NCBI RefSeq assembly: GCF_032062135.1
Contig: NC_092864.1
Location: 19,893,873 to 19,957,872, forward strand
Direction: 5' to 3'
DNA: 64,000 bases
Origin: Pyxicephalus adspersus
Taxonomy: Eukaryota; Chordata; Amphibia; Anura; Pyxicephalidae
Below are positions 1 to 12,200 of this stretch, one piece after another. The notes under the pieces were generated by a model. The model ran no database searches. It was not told where the DNA came from and saw nothing but the letters and a program-made list of their open reading frames with translations. The stretch's first letter is position 1; each line of letters opens with the position of its first letter. The position numbers and the translations under genes were made by a program.

Positions 1-1762
1 TTTGATCTATTTGTGGCTGTTAATCTTAATTAGTCTACGATGTGGTGCTAAGAGATAACTATTTAGGACTTGTTCTGACTGGCATTACAGAACCACATAG
101 TTATCCACTCCCAGGGGCCTATTTTTAACCCAGTAGTGGTCCTGGATTTTTTTTCTGGACATCTGAGTGCAATTGTGGAGCAGTGATGTTTTCTTGCACA
201 GGAGTCTGAGCTTGTGGACAGGTTAAATGACAGAAGCTAAAGTGGCAGACTAACCTACGTCACTACATAAAGTGGATAACCCCACTAGTACCAGCTGTAG
301 TCATTCTAAATGTAAACATTATAGCATCAGTCCCACCTGGCTGAGTTTGACTAATAAAGATTACCATCCACAAATAAAACCATATATTTCCAAAACAAAT
401 TGGCTTTATTTTCCTTCATTTTGGTTACATTCCCACACTCCCACACACACTTCCCGAGCAATTTTGATAACTTTATCAGTAGGTAGCCTTCAATGCAAAT
501 AATAGAAAAAGATTCATCAGTTTTTTGCTTTAGTTGGAAAAACATTGATTAAATAAAATTTGGAAAAATTCACTTATCCCTAACCTAATCCATAAAAACA
601 AATACTAACTAATGTAGGAACTCCTTGCCGAGGTATATGTTTTCTTCAAACCCCCTTGGACAGCTTGGTCTCTACATAAATGTGGAACAATATATCAAAA
701 AAAAGAGATCATATATTAAATACTATCATTACAGGTAATAATCAGATACATTTACCAGAATACAATATTTTTCACTCTAGCAGGCCTTTAACATGGGAAG
801 AGTACTTTGATATATGGCTTTGTTTACTGTACAAGCAAGCTGAACACATGCTACTTATTATACCACTCAAAACTTTGACATCTAACCTGTAAAGGTGCAA
901 TGCTGTCAAACATATAAACATTATATTTAAACAGATCCAGAAATATATGGGCGACCTGTTGAACAGCTAATGTTTTCCTGCCATTTATCCGGTGCACCTG
1001 GTTGCTACTTTATCTATAGAGATATAAAAAGCTGAACAGTCCTTTTATCTGTTTAATGTCTTTGCGAAAACATTCTATATTCTATTATTTCAGCATCATG
1101 TTCTCTCTAAAGGAACTTCTGCATCACTGTTATATATAAAAATAGATTAGAAAATGATAAAATACCACATAACAAGAGCTGCGGTTTTAGCCAAATTCAA
1201 AAAAGGAATGAATCTGACTAACATTAATAAAAAAAATTTCAATATAATATTTATACTTATGTATTTAATACATTTTCTTCACAAGCAGTAAATTATATAT
1301 ATATATATACATATACTTAAGTATAAATCAAGATTTGTCACAAAGCAGAACTGAACTTAGTGGGTGGTAAGTGTCTGACGAATATAGCACACGCGCGTGT
1401 GCAGCTTTCCTCCAGGGCCTGTAATTGCTGCATGCTCAGAAGGTGCAATCTTTGGCACCAGCTCCACAACTGACTTCTGTGAAGTTGGGCGATCTTCTTC
1501 ATTGGATGACCACTGATGTTGTAACACATCCTGCGCATGATCAGGAAGTACATTGTCCACATGGTTCTACACTACATGATGTGCCATACAGTGTAGAGCC
1601 TAAACAACAAGCCATCAGGAGCCAGAGATTTATATTTTGTTTTTATGAAATAAACATTTACATTTCTCTTTTGTCAAATAGTACTAGCTCCTAATGACAT
1701 TTTGTTTTCTAAGTTATTAAGTTAGGTACACATTAAAAGTGCGAAAAAGAGGTTTATACTCG

Positions 1763-1880
1763 GGTCACACCACAAGATGGTGCTGTGTCCTTATGTAAAG
1801 TGTACAACAAACAAACATCTTGACCATTATTAAATTTTTACACACTTTACAAGGTGACACAGCGCCATCTACTAGTGACC
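1763..1880. repeat. Short foldback MITE
   Basis: The left arm (about 1763-1806) and right arm (about 1838-1880) are imperfect reverse complements. Each begins GGTCAC at its outer end and carries an AGATGGTGCTGTGTC-like block followed by TGTAAAGTGT. The loop is about 30 bp and AT-rich. It is a small non-autonomous palindromic element with no coding capacity. The superfamily is not determinable from one copy. Confidence 0.65.
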
Positions 1881-4800
1881 AACTACCATGAACAGAAGTG
1901 ATTTTTTTTTTTCCTTTTAAGTAAATGTTTTAAACAGAGCATGCTGTGGATGTATTTATCCATGATCATTGTATTGGCATTTCTACTAGTTACTACTTTG
2001 AATGTTACAAGTGATTTCCACATTGTCTCTCCTAGGTTTATACTTAAGTCATAGCAGGTTTGTTTTCAAGCATATAATGTATTTTTTATGGACATATGAG
2101 CAATGACTTCTCTCTGGAAATTAAAAGAGATCAATGAATTCTGGCTGTCCCAGCATCTCTACCACGTAGTGTTTTTATTTGTGCCGCAGATCATGTTATT
2201 ACTATATATGCAGGACCATCCAGTGGCTGAAAGTGAATGTCTATAGGAAACCATGGGATACCAGGATGAATCTATTGGTATGTTAATGAGAGAAACTTGC
2301 AGTGGTGTACATATGAGAAGGTAATGAAATTCAAAAATGTTGAATATTTTAGATTTTCATAATCTCAGTGGCTGTTGAACCCATGTGGACCCAATAACTA
2401 GCCAGTGTTTGAACACATAGGGGGGTATAAATCTTCTTAAATTATAGTAGCATATAATTAGGCAAGCCTAAAAATAATTGTAAAGTTGTCTAAATTTCCT
2501 TTTCACCTCTTGATATTTTGCCTGTCCCCTCCTGGCTTCTCCGTATGTAGGGTACTTTTAGATTGCTGCAGGTATGTACTTTTTTTTAAGGGGGGGGGTT
2601 ATTAGATTTTGTGTTATATTTTAGAATAGACAGGTGAAGATACTTATTTTTTAAAAAGTGTCCATGTTGCAGAAAATACAAAACTTGTATCACCCACAAG
2701 CTAATCAGAACCTTTCATTTTCTAACAAGCAATAGACAAATGACTGAAATCTCTCATCTTGCCATAGGCAATGTATCTAATGTTAGAATTCTGCCTTTTT
2801 TTAATAAATGAAGCCCAATATATCCTACCCAACTATTGTGTATATATGATTGCATCCTATCTTCATATCCAGATAGTTTATGTACATATTGGATACCATC
2901 CACTGTCTTGGCGCCTGACAGTTGATGAATGTACACTGAGCCGTTTCAGGTATATTTAATCATTAATAAAGGTTTTCTGTGCCATCTTAGAGCTGTCTGC
3001 TTGAATTATTGCAGGCAAATGAATAGCCTGCGCTTGCCTTAACTTTTGGTGCCTTTTAACGATAAAAAAATATACAAATCCCCTCTCTTTGTGCATGCCT
3101 GATTAAACATTTATAATTTGTAATTCATCATTTTAATTTCTGTGTTACTCTGCTTGGGTGAGTCTTCCATTTTGTTTCTAATAGCAAAGCAGCAATTAGG
3201 TCAGAGAGTGGAGCTGGCTTTAACCCTCTAAAATCTGCACAGGAATTTCAGTAGTGAATAATCTGCCAAATAAAATGTGACCATGGTTTTAAATCAGATA
3301 ACAACAGCAAGAATTTATAATGATAAAACCCAAAGGTCAGCCATTAAAAATACAGTTGTGGTTGGGTGACATGACATTGGATAATTTGCATTGGATTGAT
3401 TTGCATCTTAGCCAGAACTAAAACAGGGTTTCTCTCCCCAGTGCATTGGTGCTCCATCCTGGCTACTACCCAGTATCCAATAGTTTGGGGTATTTCTGTA
3501 AAAAAAGGTGGAGGGTATCACAGAAAAGATGAATGCCCCTCCCCCCTAAATGGACAAGACAGGTTCCTTATAAAGCAGATATAAAGTAGGTTCTTGCCAT
3601 ATAGTGCCAGCATACTGCTGGGGATGGGAGGATTGAAGTAAACCCATTGTTTGCCTTAAGTGGGCAAAGAACAACTCTGCTTTTAATAAATCTGGAAAAT
3701 CAGCAAGATTCTCCAAGGCAAAAAAGTGCTTTGAGACCCACCAGCCCTTCTGGTATGTGTCAACACTGCCATATGGGCAGACCAGTCCTGGCATGACAGC
3801 TTACTTTAATTCAATATACTATATTGTGTTCATTCCATTGTGATTACAATTTAAAGTCATGTACAGCCTGTTGTAATTCAGCTTCGACTTTTCCTCTGTC
3901 ATTCAGCTTTAATAGAGAGACAAATCCATTTCTTGCTGCCTGTGAAAGCAATGATTGTCGCTAGCTGGCTGGCTTCCCATATGGCATGCAACAGATGTCC
4001 TCTGAGTATCTGTTTCTCTGCAAAAAAGAAGTATGAAAGAAATATCCTTTGGTCTAAAACAAGGTCTCCACTCCCTAGACATGTCACAGCAATCCAGTAA
4101 ACTGTGAGATTAGCCTTCTTATGTTTCTCCTTTCTTAATGCTGCCATTCCATTCACACTCTGGAAAGCAAATAACCGTCAAATTGCTTGCTCTAATGAGC
4201 TGAAATTAAACTCTACTCCTGATAAAATGTGTTTATTACACGACTGTGTGGCAACAGAAAGTCATTTTGGGTGAGAGAGAAACTTGTATATAAAGTACAA
4301 AGACAGAAATGAACTGCCTAAGATTTGTAATGTTGGGGATTAAACACATCAGAGGTCAACTTCAAGGTCATTCTCCTCGCTGCTCATTAACAACATGCTA
4401 TAAAATGGTATTTTCTTTTAGTACCAGGTGCTAAACTACTCACTATAAGACTGTAAATAGGTAAAAAGTCAAAAGTTGGGAAAGAAAAAGATTATTCTAC
4501 CATACTTGCTTACAGGTTTGGAGGAATGGCAACCTATTCCATTATTTCCCCATATGTTATTATTGGGCATAGAAGAAAATAATTAAAATAGCTTTTGATG
4601 CAATATGTAATAAGGCAATGTCTGTTGTATTGATGCTTCAGAGCAGCTGACCCTGCGTTATTATTCTTTTATATTAGCGTATGCATGTGGCCTTGAAACA
4701 TCTTTATTATGGTGAGAAACGTCCTGGTAAGAAAGCACCATACAGTTGGCCTGTAAAGGTGTTTAATTGATATCTACCATTTGTTGTCTTCCAGCTTAGT

Positions 4801-6176
4801 TAAAGGATCGCCCAGACTACATTACCATTGATGAGGGTACTAGTTAGTCCTTATTATAAAAGTCCAAAACAGTGCCATCATAAATAAATGTAATGAACTT
4901 AAGGATGACTGTTGATTCAGGGAACATTTGATTGCATCATGGAATCAGGAAGAATTTTTTCCCATGGAACGAATTATACCAAGGTTTTTTTTTTTTTTCG
5001 ACCTGACTTACTATGTAACTCCAGTAATGTCAAATCTATGCTTGCTGTGGGATTCTTTCCACACTGCAAGGTTTAAAGACTTAAGTCATGGATGGACAGA
5101 AATTTAAATCCTATGAAAGAAAAACCAACTCCTATATGTACAAACAGTTTAAATTTCCTCTGTGTATTAAGTTGTTTGCCTTGAGTTTAGCTTTAGATAT
5201 TAATGTTGTCCCATGGACTTCTTTACCAGAAGCAAACCTGCCAGAATTAAAATAATAAAGCTCCTTTTAGCCAACATGTTTTAAAGTTTGAAGATTCAAA
5301 TATGTCATGTTATCCTTGGTTAACTAGTGTCTCATTGACTCAGAACGAGTCTGCAGGCGGTAAAGCTGGAAGCCAGTACATTTGTTTAGCTTATTGACTC
5401 TTTGCAAGGTACATTCCACTCAAATGTAAAAATCAATCGCTGAGAAGCAAGCACGAGACACAACCCAGTCCTTCATTTTATCAGCATAGCTGTCTCTTGC
5501 CACTTCTCCAATACAAAATGTCCTATAGACAAAAAACACAAAAAGCAACTCTTCACTTATCCATCTTTCTGTTTAAAATTTGTTTGAGTTGGACTTGTTA
5601 CACAAGCAGAAGTAAATTTTATGGAACAAGTTTTAGGAAAGTGCACTTTTGGTGACCCTGTGAGATGTGCTTTAAATTTTGTCTGCTGTGTGCTCACAGA
5701 GAACTCATATGAATGTAAATTGAGTGGACTTCTCTGACTGCTTTAAATTGCTATTTGGAATTACTCTTTAAGAAACAAAGCAAGGTCGAGGACGGGTAAC
5801 CGGAGTGTGAAGCTTTACTATATAAGACTGAAAGTATTATATTATCCAATATAATTATGACGTGGACTGGTAGATTAACCATCATTTTTAATTTTCAAAA
5901 TGTTACCCACCAGTGCATATTACCTATTGTATAGATGTTAGTAACTTTTTGAACTAACTTTTTTTTTAAAATATAGACTCAATACAATATAGAAGCTGAA
6001 GGTTTTATTGTGTGTTACATTATTAGCTTTGGTGTAATTACCTTTATTGCAGGAACTCTGTCAGAATGGTATATATATAATTTGTCATCAGCTAATATCT
6101 GTACTGAGAGTTTTCTCTTAGTTTTCAGCCAGAATGTTTTGAAAGATAAAAAGAAACAATATTAAATATATAATCA

Positions 6177-6196
6177 TATCTGCATTGTTTTTTTAG
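6177..6196 (+). other. Putative splice acceptor of the elfn1 coding exon
   Basis: A T-rich tract runs directly into AG (at 6195-6196) followed by GAAGACG. The long open exon carrying the whole ELFN1 CDS starts downstream and no other acceptor of similar quality was noticed closer to the ATG. ELFN1 in other vertebrates has its CDS in one exon preceded by non-coding exons, which fits. Only transcript data can confirm the junction. Confidence 0.5.
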
Positions 6197-6581
6197 GAAG
6201 ACGTCTGGAGCACTGTGAAATCTTTAACTGCCTGGAAGAATACATCTTGATGATGGACCTCCAATGGCTAAACAAGATGGGCCTGCAAACTTCAGAATAA
6301 TTTCTTAGAGAAAAACCAGCAACAGTCTTTGGGGACTCCAGATTCAGACTTCAATATGCACAAGGAATTTGCTTCCAACACACCTACAGAGTAGACTGTT
6401 CGACTCATCCCAAGTCTTCCTCTGGCAAGAACTGGAATTAACGCTCAATGTTAAGAACATTTTATATTGTACAGATGCGGAGAAAAGTGAAAAAAGGGGA
6501 CATCACTTTCATTTTATAATTTACTTTATTCCACAAATCTAGAACATACCAAGGAGCATTGCTTCTGGAGCATAATTCACA
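6197..6581 (+). other. 5' leader (5' UTR) of the elfn1 coding exon
   Basis: These 385 bases lie between the inferred splice acceptor and the ATG at 6582. They contain several upstream ATGs with very short frames: 6250-6300 (16 codons plus stop), 6264-6308, 6356-6394 and 6448-6519. None extends into the main CDS. The main ATG has A at -3 and G at +4, a strong initiation context, while the upstream frames would tend to dampen translation. The leader boundary depends on the inferred acceptor. Confidence 0.5.
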
Positions 6582-8660
6582 ATGGCAGGTCAAAAAGGAA
6601 TAGAAATTCCAGCACTCTGTTTATGGATGTTTGTTCTGTTTGCCCTTTTATATACGGGCCAAGTACAAGCAGACTGCTGGCTAATCGAAGGGGACAAAGG
6701 TTTTGTTTGGCTAGCTATTTGCAGTCAAAACCAGCCACCCTATGAGTCTATACCACAGCACATTAACAGCACCATTGTGGACCTTCGGCTTAACGAGAAT
6801 AAAATTAAGAGTGTCCACTACTCATCACTAAGCCGTTTTGGCAACCTGACGTACCTCAACCTCACCAAGAATGAGGTGTCTTACATTGAAGATGGAGCTT
6901 TTGCAGGTCAGTTCAATCTGCAGGTTCTCCAGCTTGGCTACAATAGATTAAGAAATTTGACAGAGGGAATTCTTAGGGGGCTGGGCAAGTTGGAGTATCT
7001 CTACCTCCAAGCGAACCTCATCGAAACTGTGACTCCTAATGCCTTCTGGGAGTGCCCAAATATTATGAACATTGACTTGTCAATGAATCGGATCCAGAGA
7101 CTGGATAGTAACACCTTTGCAGGTCTCAGTAAGTTAACTGTGTGTGAGCTGTACAGTAATCCTTTCTATTGCTCATGTGAGCTTCTGGGCTTCCTAAAGT
7201 GGTTGGACATATTCACAAATATGACACGTACCTTTGACCGCATGCAGTGCGATTCCCCTCCGGACTACAGTGGTTACTTTTTGTTGGGTCAAGGAAGATC
7301 TAACTACCGCAATGCTCTTGGCATGCTGTCCGCTCTGTGCAAAGACGGTTCATATACAATGATGCCACATTTGACATCTCAAAGGTACCAAGCCACCACT
7401 GGCCCTCCTGAAAGCCCTTGCTCTGAAGAAGAGTGTTTTTCTGGAGATGGGACTACACCCCTAATTAATGTCTACACTCCTCCTGCCAATTCCAAAGTCA
7501 GTCTCAGTGTTAATTTAAACACAGAAACGCATTCCGATGCAGTTTTAGTTGCCGAAATCCCATACCCTTACAGCAAGATGTACATCCTGGTTCAATACAA
7601 TAATAGCTTCTTTACTGACATTCGGAACCTGAAGTCAGAAAAAGAATCCATTAAGTTGGATGGGTTAAAACCCAATACAAATTACACTTACTGTGTTGCA
7701 TCTATTCGCAACTCTCTCAGGTTCAACCACACCTGCATAGCCTTCTATACACGCAGCCATACCAAACAAGAACATGTGCCTACGCCTTCCACCGCCACTC
7801 ACTATATCATGACTATCCTTGGCTGCCTGTTTGGTATGGTCATCATTCTGGGGATCGTCTATTACTGCCTGCGCAAAAGGCGCCAAAAAGAGGAAAAGCA
7901 CAAAAAGGCCGGTAGTATTATGAAGAAAACAATTATTGAACTGAAATATGGTCCTGAAATGGAGACCCCCAGTATCAGCCAGTTGTCTCAAGGTCAGATG
8001 ATGGGTCCAGAGACAATGTCACGCATTCCCTACTTGCCATCAGTGGGGGAAGTGGAGCAATACAAACTTATAGAAACCAGTGAGACACCTAAGGCTACAA
8101 AAGGGAACTACATGGAAGTACGAACTGGTGAACAGCCTGAGAGAAGGGATTGTGAATTGTCAATGCCCCCAGACACACAGAGTTCTGTGGCAGAGATATC
8201 CACCATTGCTAAAGAAGTGGACAAAGTTAACCAGATTATTAATAACTGTATAGATGCTTTGAAATCAGAAACCACTTCATTTCAAGGGGTGAAGTCTGGA
8301 GCTGTGTCTACAGCAGAGCCCCAGCTAGTATTAATATCAGAACAGATACCAAGCAAACATGGTTTTCTCTCCCCAGTGTATAAAGAAAGCTACGGTCACC
8401 CCTTACAGAGGCATCATAGCATGGAAGGACCACAAAAACGCTCTAGCACATCTTCCAGTGGATCTATCCGCAGCCCCAGATCCTTTCGGTCTGAAGGATC
8501 GGCACACAAATCTGAAACAAAATACATTGAGAAGACTTCCCCAACTGCTGACACCATCCTCACTGTGACTCCAGCTGCTGCCATATTGAGAGCAGAAGCT
8601 GAAAAGATTCGCCAATACACAGAGCATCGGCACTCCTACCCAGGCTCACATCAGTCTGAG

Positions 8661-8691
<31 letters not shown>

Positions 8692-9011
8692 CTCTTCCTC
8701 AGCATGAAAACATGGGAGTGCGTAAAACTTCTATATTGGAACCTTTAACCCGGCCCAGACCCAGGGAACTGGCCTATTCCCAACTTTCACCTCACTACCA
8801 CAACCTAAGCTACTCTTCAAGTCCAGAATATTCATGCAAGCCCTCCCACAGCATCTGGGAGCGTTTCAAACTCCACCGCAAGCGCCACAAAGAGGAAGAG
8901 TACATGGCAGCCGGCCACGCTCTGCGCAAAAAGGTCCAGTTTGCCAAAGATGAGGATCTTCATGATATCTTAGACTACTGGAAGGGTGTCTCTGCCCAGC
9001 ACAAGTCCTGA
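6582..9011 (+). CDS. elfn1: ELFN1, postsynaptic LRR/FnIII adhesion protein and PP1 regulator
   Basis: A single-exon 809-residue type I membrane protein, close to the roughly 830 residues of mammalian ELFN1. Visible order: signal peptide 1-30, cysteine N-cap from C32, five leucine-rich repeats (about 64-181), a C-terminal LRR cap (about 193-251, with CSCELLGFLKWL), a fibronectin type III-like domain (about 290-391) and a transmembrane helix (about 408-429) followed by basic residues. The roughly 380-residue cytoplasmic tail ends with a KVQF motif (784-787), the RVxF-type docking site for protein phosphatase 1; ELFN1 is also catalogued as PPP1R28. ELFN proteins act in trans on presynaptic group III metabotropic glutamate receptors, shaping transmission in interneurons and photoreceptor synapses. 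Near-identical blocks to mammalian ELFN1 (ADCWLIEGDKGFVWLAICSQ, EISTIAKEVDKVNQIINNC) separate it from ELFN2. A ten-glutamine run at 694-703 sits where mammals are proline-rich. The ATG at 6582 has a strong Kozak context and gives the signal peptide. Confidence 0.97.
8661..8690 (+). repeat. CAG/CAA polyglutamine tract inside elfn1
   Basis: Ten consecutive glutamine codons (residues 694-703) in mixed order, CAA CAG CAG CAA CAG CAG CAG CAA CAA CAG. Interruption by CAA makes the tract less prone to slippage than pure CAG. It lies in the poorly conserved stretch of the cytoplasmic tail, just before PLPQHEN. Confidence 0.95.
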
Positions 9012-9271
9012 GTCCTCACCTCTTCCCTTTGCCTCCAGCTACCCGTGACTTCATTTTTTCTTTTACAATTCCTAACCCTGCCCCGGCCAGAGAGCCCAGC
9101 AGAGCATTGTGGGTACAGCCCTCTGTAGGGCTCTAGTGGAAAAGAGGTTAACAGGACCAAAATCAAACTAGCAGCAGCTAATTTTTACTCTAAACTGTCT
9201 TAATGAACGGAAAGAAAAATATATATATACATATATATATCATAATATGAAAATAAAAGGCCTGAAATAAA
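9012..9271 (+). other. Proximal 3' UTR of elfn1
   Basis: The sequence after the TGA is initially GC-moderate, then turns AT-rich with a TA-repeat tract at about 9219-9240. AATAAA hexamers occur at 9252-9257 and 9266-9271. The true end is uncertain: further AATAAA matches occur near 9724-9742 and 12143-12152, so longer isoforms are possible. Confidence 0.5.
9252..9271 (+). terminator. Candidate poly(A) signals for elfn1
   Basis: Two canonical AATAAA hexamers lie 14 bases apart, about 240-260 bases after the stop codon. This is the first plausible cleavage region. Hexamers are common in AT-rich DNA, so confidence rests on position only. Confidence 0.4.
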
Positions 9272-12200
9272 CATAACTCACTTAAGGTGAGTGTATGCAC
9301 CAAATCAGAGAAGACTATATATACACTAAAACTGTGAAGAGGAATTACATTTTTTAAACAAAAGTATAAAAAACATCAACAAAAAAAAGACTTAAAGAGT
9401 GTGCTAGAGGGAGTGGTCTGAACTGTACGCCTAATCGCATGTATTTTCATATTCCGCCTTGCGTGGTTTGACTCGTGTGGAATTTCGTTCCTTCCCTTCA
9501 TCTGCAGGACAAAACAAAAAAGAATACATGAAATAACACCGACAAGACTGGAACATTACTCTTTTTGTTTACGTTAATTTTAATTTCAACTGAGTCTTCC
9601 AGTGCAGACTTTGAGGAGGCTCTCATTGACACCTACAGCTGCATTTGAAACTGTGATCACTATTACACTGTACAGATACAAATTTCTATATTTGCAATGA
9701 TTGCTGTAAAGAGAGAGAGAGAAAATAAATATGAAAATAAATATATATATATAAATATACTTATAGCTTAACTCTTTGGCAGCCTGCAGAACTTGAGGCT
9801 TCTTGACAGTCACTGCTAAAGGGTTAAAAATTACCCTGTTTGTATCAGGTTTTAACCATGGGTTTTAGAAACAAAAAAAATGGTTTTTTTTATTATTTCA
9901 CTTTATTTTGTTTAAAAAAAAAATATAAGAATTCTATGTTTGTTGTTTTCAGGGTTGGTTTCATTATCTCTTTGCTGAATGGCTGTTTTCTGAAAGAGGT
10001 AAACTGCAATGAGAAATAGATGACACTCTTATAAAAATGAGTTGGTATTCTTGTGTGTTCTTTGATTTTTTAAGAAAACAAAAACCGTGGGAGTTTCGTC
10101 AATTAAAAATGAAGCAAATGGAATCATTGGATTGCAGCTGATCTCATACACATTACTGATTTTCCATGCCTTGCGTATCATTGTGGCAGAGGAGAAGGGG
10201 TTTAGACTAGTTACAAACTTGAAGTAAAGCTCAGTGGTTTATCGCACACAACAACTTCACTCCACCAAATGGGAGCTATTGGGAACCATTTTGCCCTGGC
10301 ATTTGTACACGCTTTCATTTGTTGTGTGGTTCCTAAAAGGGACATGTCCGTCTTGCCACATTCTTGCTCTACCTACGCTAATGCAAGGGTGTGCAAATGT
10401 GTTGACCTGAGATGTGGATTGCTGCTCCTGGTCACATAACAACAGTTTGCTTTGTGCCTGGAGTGGTCAACTGCACAGTTTTGGACTGCACATCTGAAAG
10501 AGGCCTTACTTTCTTATATAAGAGCTGCCTCCTTCATGACTAGTGATCTGCTTACTAGTGGGGTTGTGGTCAGGAAGCAGAGATCCACAAAAGTAATTAA
10601 ACAGAAGCAGGGAGATGCTTGCACTGCAGGTTCTCTGGTACAGCTTACTCTCCAGCAAGAAGAGCAGTGAGTAGCACAGTGCTCACATGGCCAAACCTTA
10701 TTCCAAATCTCTGGGACTAACAGTGCATTATTATTTTTAGGAAGAATTTGAGGACAAAAGATAGATATTTCACAAAACTGCTAAGGCACAAATGTTAAAT
10801 TTCTAGATGCTGCATACAGGATAGCACATCTTTACTTTCTGAGTTCAGGTCCAACTTAGCTTGCACTTTAAGGCATTTTTACACGTCTGTAATAAAAATG
10901 CTATACAGTGTCTGTGTAGCATGTTTCAGAAAATTATAGCATCATTTTGTGCATGTTTGTGCATTGAAGCATTTTTATTTGTGTTTTTCTTTCTCACGTG
11001 TTTATTCTTTCTGTTGTAAAAAAGAAGAGATTTTCCAATCCTTGCGTTCACTAAAAATATACAACTACAAGTACATGTGTTTGTGACCACTTTAATGTAT
11101 TCCTTGGGGAATTAGCATGATTACATGACAGCAGGTGGAGTGCTTTATAATAATCATTGCACAGTAGTTTAAAATTCATCCATTGACAAAAACATAATGA
11201 TGATCGGTTTAGTCGAGATGAGTTGACTTTCCACACTACAAGAGTCATTTTCTGTTCTAAACTAGGAAACAGTAGAAGCAGAATAGCTGTAATATCACTG
11301 AATCTTTTGAGCATAGGACCTGATTTAATAAAGCTCTCTAAGATTATCATACAAAAACCTGATTGATTCAACAAAGCTGGAATGGATTTCCTAAAAAATT
11401 GTCATTAGTTGCCAAACGTCTGCAAATCATTCCAGGTTTGCTGGATCACCCAGGTTCTCCCATGATAGTCAATTTTCTCCAGTCTTGAGGAGCTTTAACA
11501 ATAATTTTGATTACGTCTCCATGTCATTAGTATCAAGGTAAAATAAATCCAGCCTGTAAAAGAAGGGGCAGACTTACCTTTCCTGTGGCCCTTGGCTTTA
11601 AAATTCTACGGTGTTGCAGATCTTTGGTCAATGCAGGTATTGCTATCTGTGTTGGCTATCTTCTAGCCCTGCTGTACACCATAGTTTATCTCAATGGCCC
11701 CTATATTCTGTAGTGTTGTAAAACTGGCAATAGGAACCACGATTAGCTTAGGGAGAGCAGATACAATGGTGTTTTAGGACACAGGCTGCCATAAAGGTAA
11801 GTGATAACCAGGTGTAGTTTACATTAGAAAGGAGCATTTTTTTGGAGCTTTTGGATGGAGCTGGTGAACCTAATTTTTGTTAGGTTTGAAATGCTGTTTT
11901 TTTGCGACTATACCCATCAGTAACTGTATGAGGTAGAAAAAAAAATATTTTTAATTTAATAAGTATATCTTTATCTTTTACTGGTTTCAAAAATGCATAC
12001 CTTACCTTGGCTTTTTTCAATGTTATTACATGATGTGTGTATGTATATTTATGTAACACGTGTAAAGAAAAATGTATTGATAGTAAGGCCTTAATATGTA
12101 TGTATATTTTGTACATTAAAGGTAATATTAGGAATTGCTTTTTGAAATAAATAAAAGATAATGGATTTTCCTACGATGATAAATGTGGAAATGTTTTTTT

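Larger units (their letters stand above)
1..6196. other. Upstream AT-rich region, probably intron of elfn1
   Basis: No reading frame here looks like a conserved protein; the open frames are short and low in complexity. The stretch contains short homopolymers (a run of nine G near 2591), small TA tracts (around 1289-1310) and one foldback element at 1763-1880. Because the coding exon seems to open with a splice acceptor at 6196/6197, this region is probably intron that follows one or more untranslated upstream exons, as is typical of ELFN1 genes. I could not locate the upstream exon or a promoter. A locally GC-richer patch at 1340-1620 is open on both strands but matches nothing I recognise. 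Confidence 0.5.

Noticed and set aside
1357..1694. Overlapping ORFs on both strands in a GC-richer patch
   Set aside because: No family was recognised and neither strand shows a clear coding signature; mentioned only as an unassigned patch.
7665..7991. Minus-strand ORF of 108 codons inside elfn1
   Set aside because: It is a shadow of the elfn1 coding sequence with no domain of its own.
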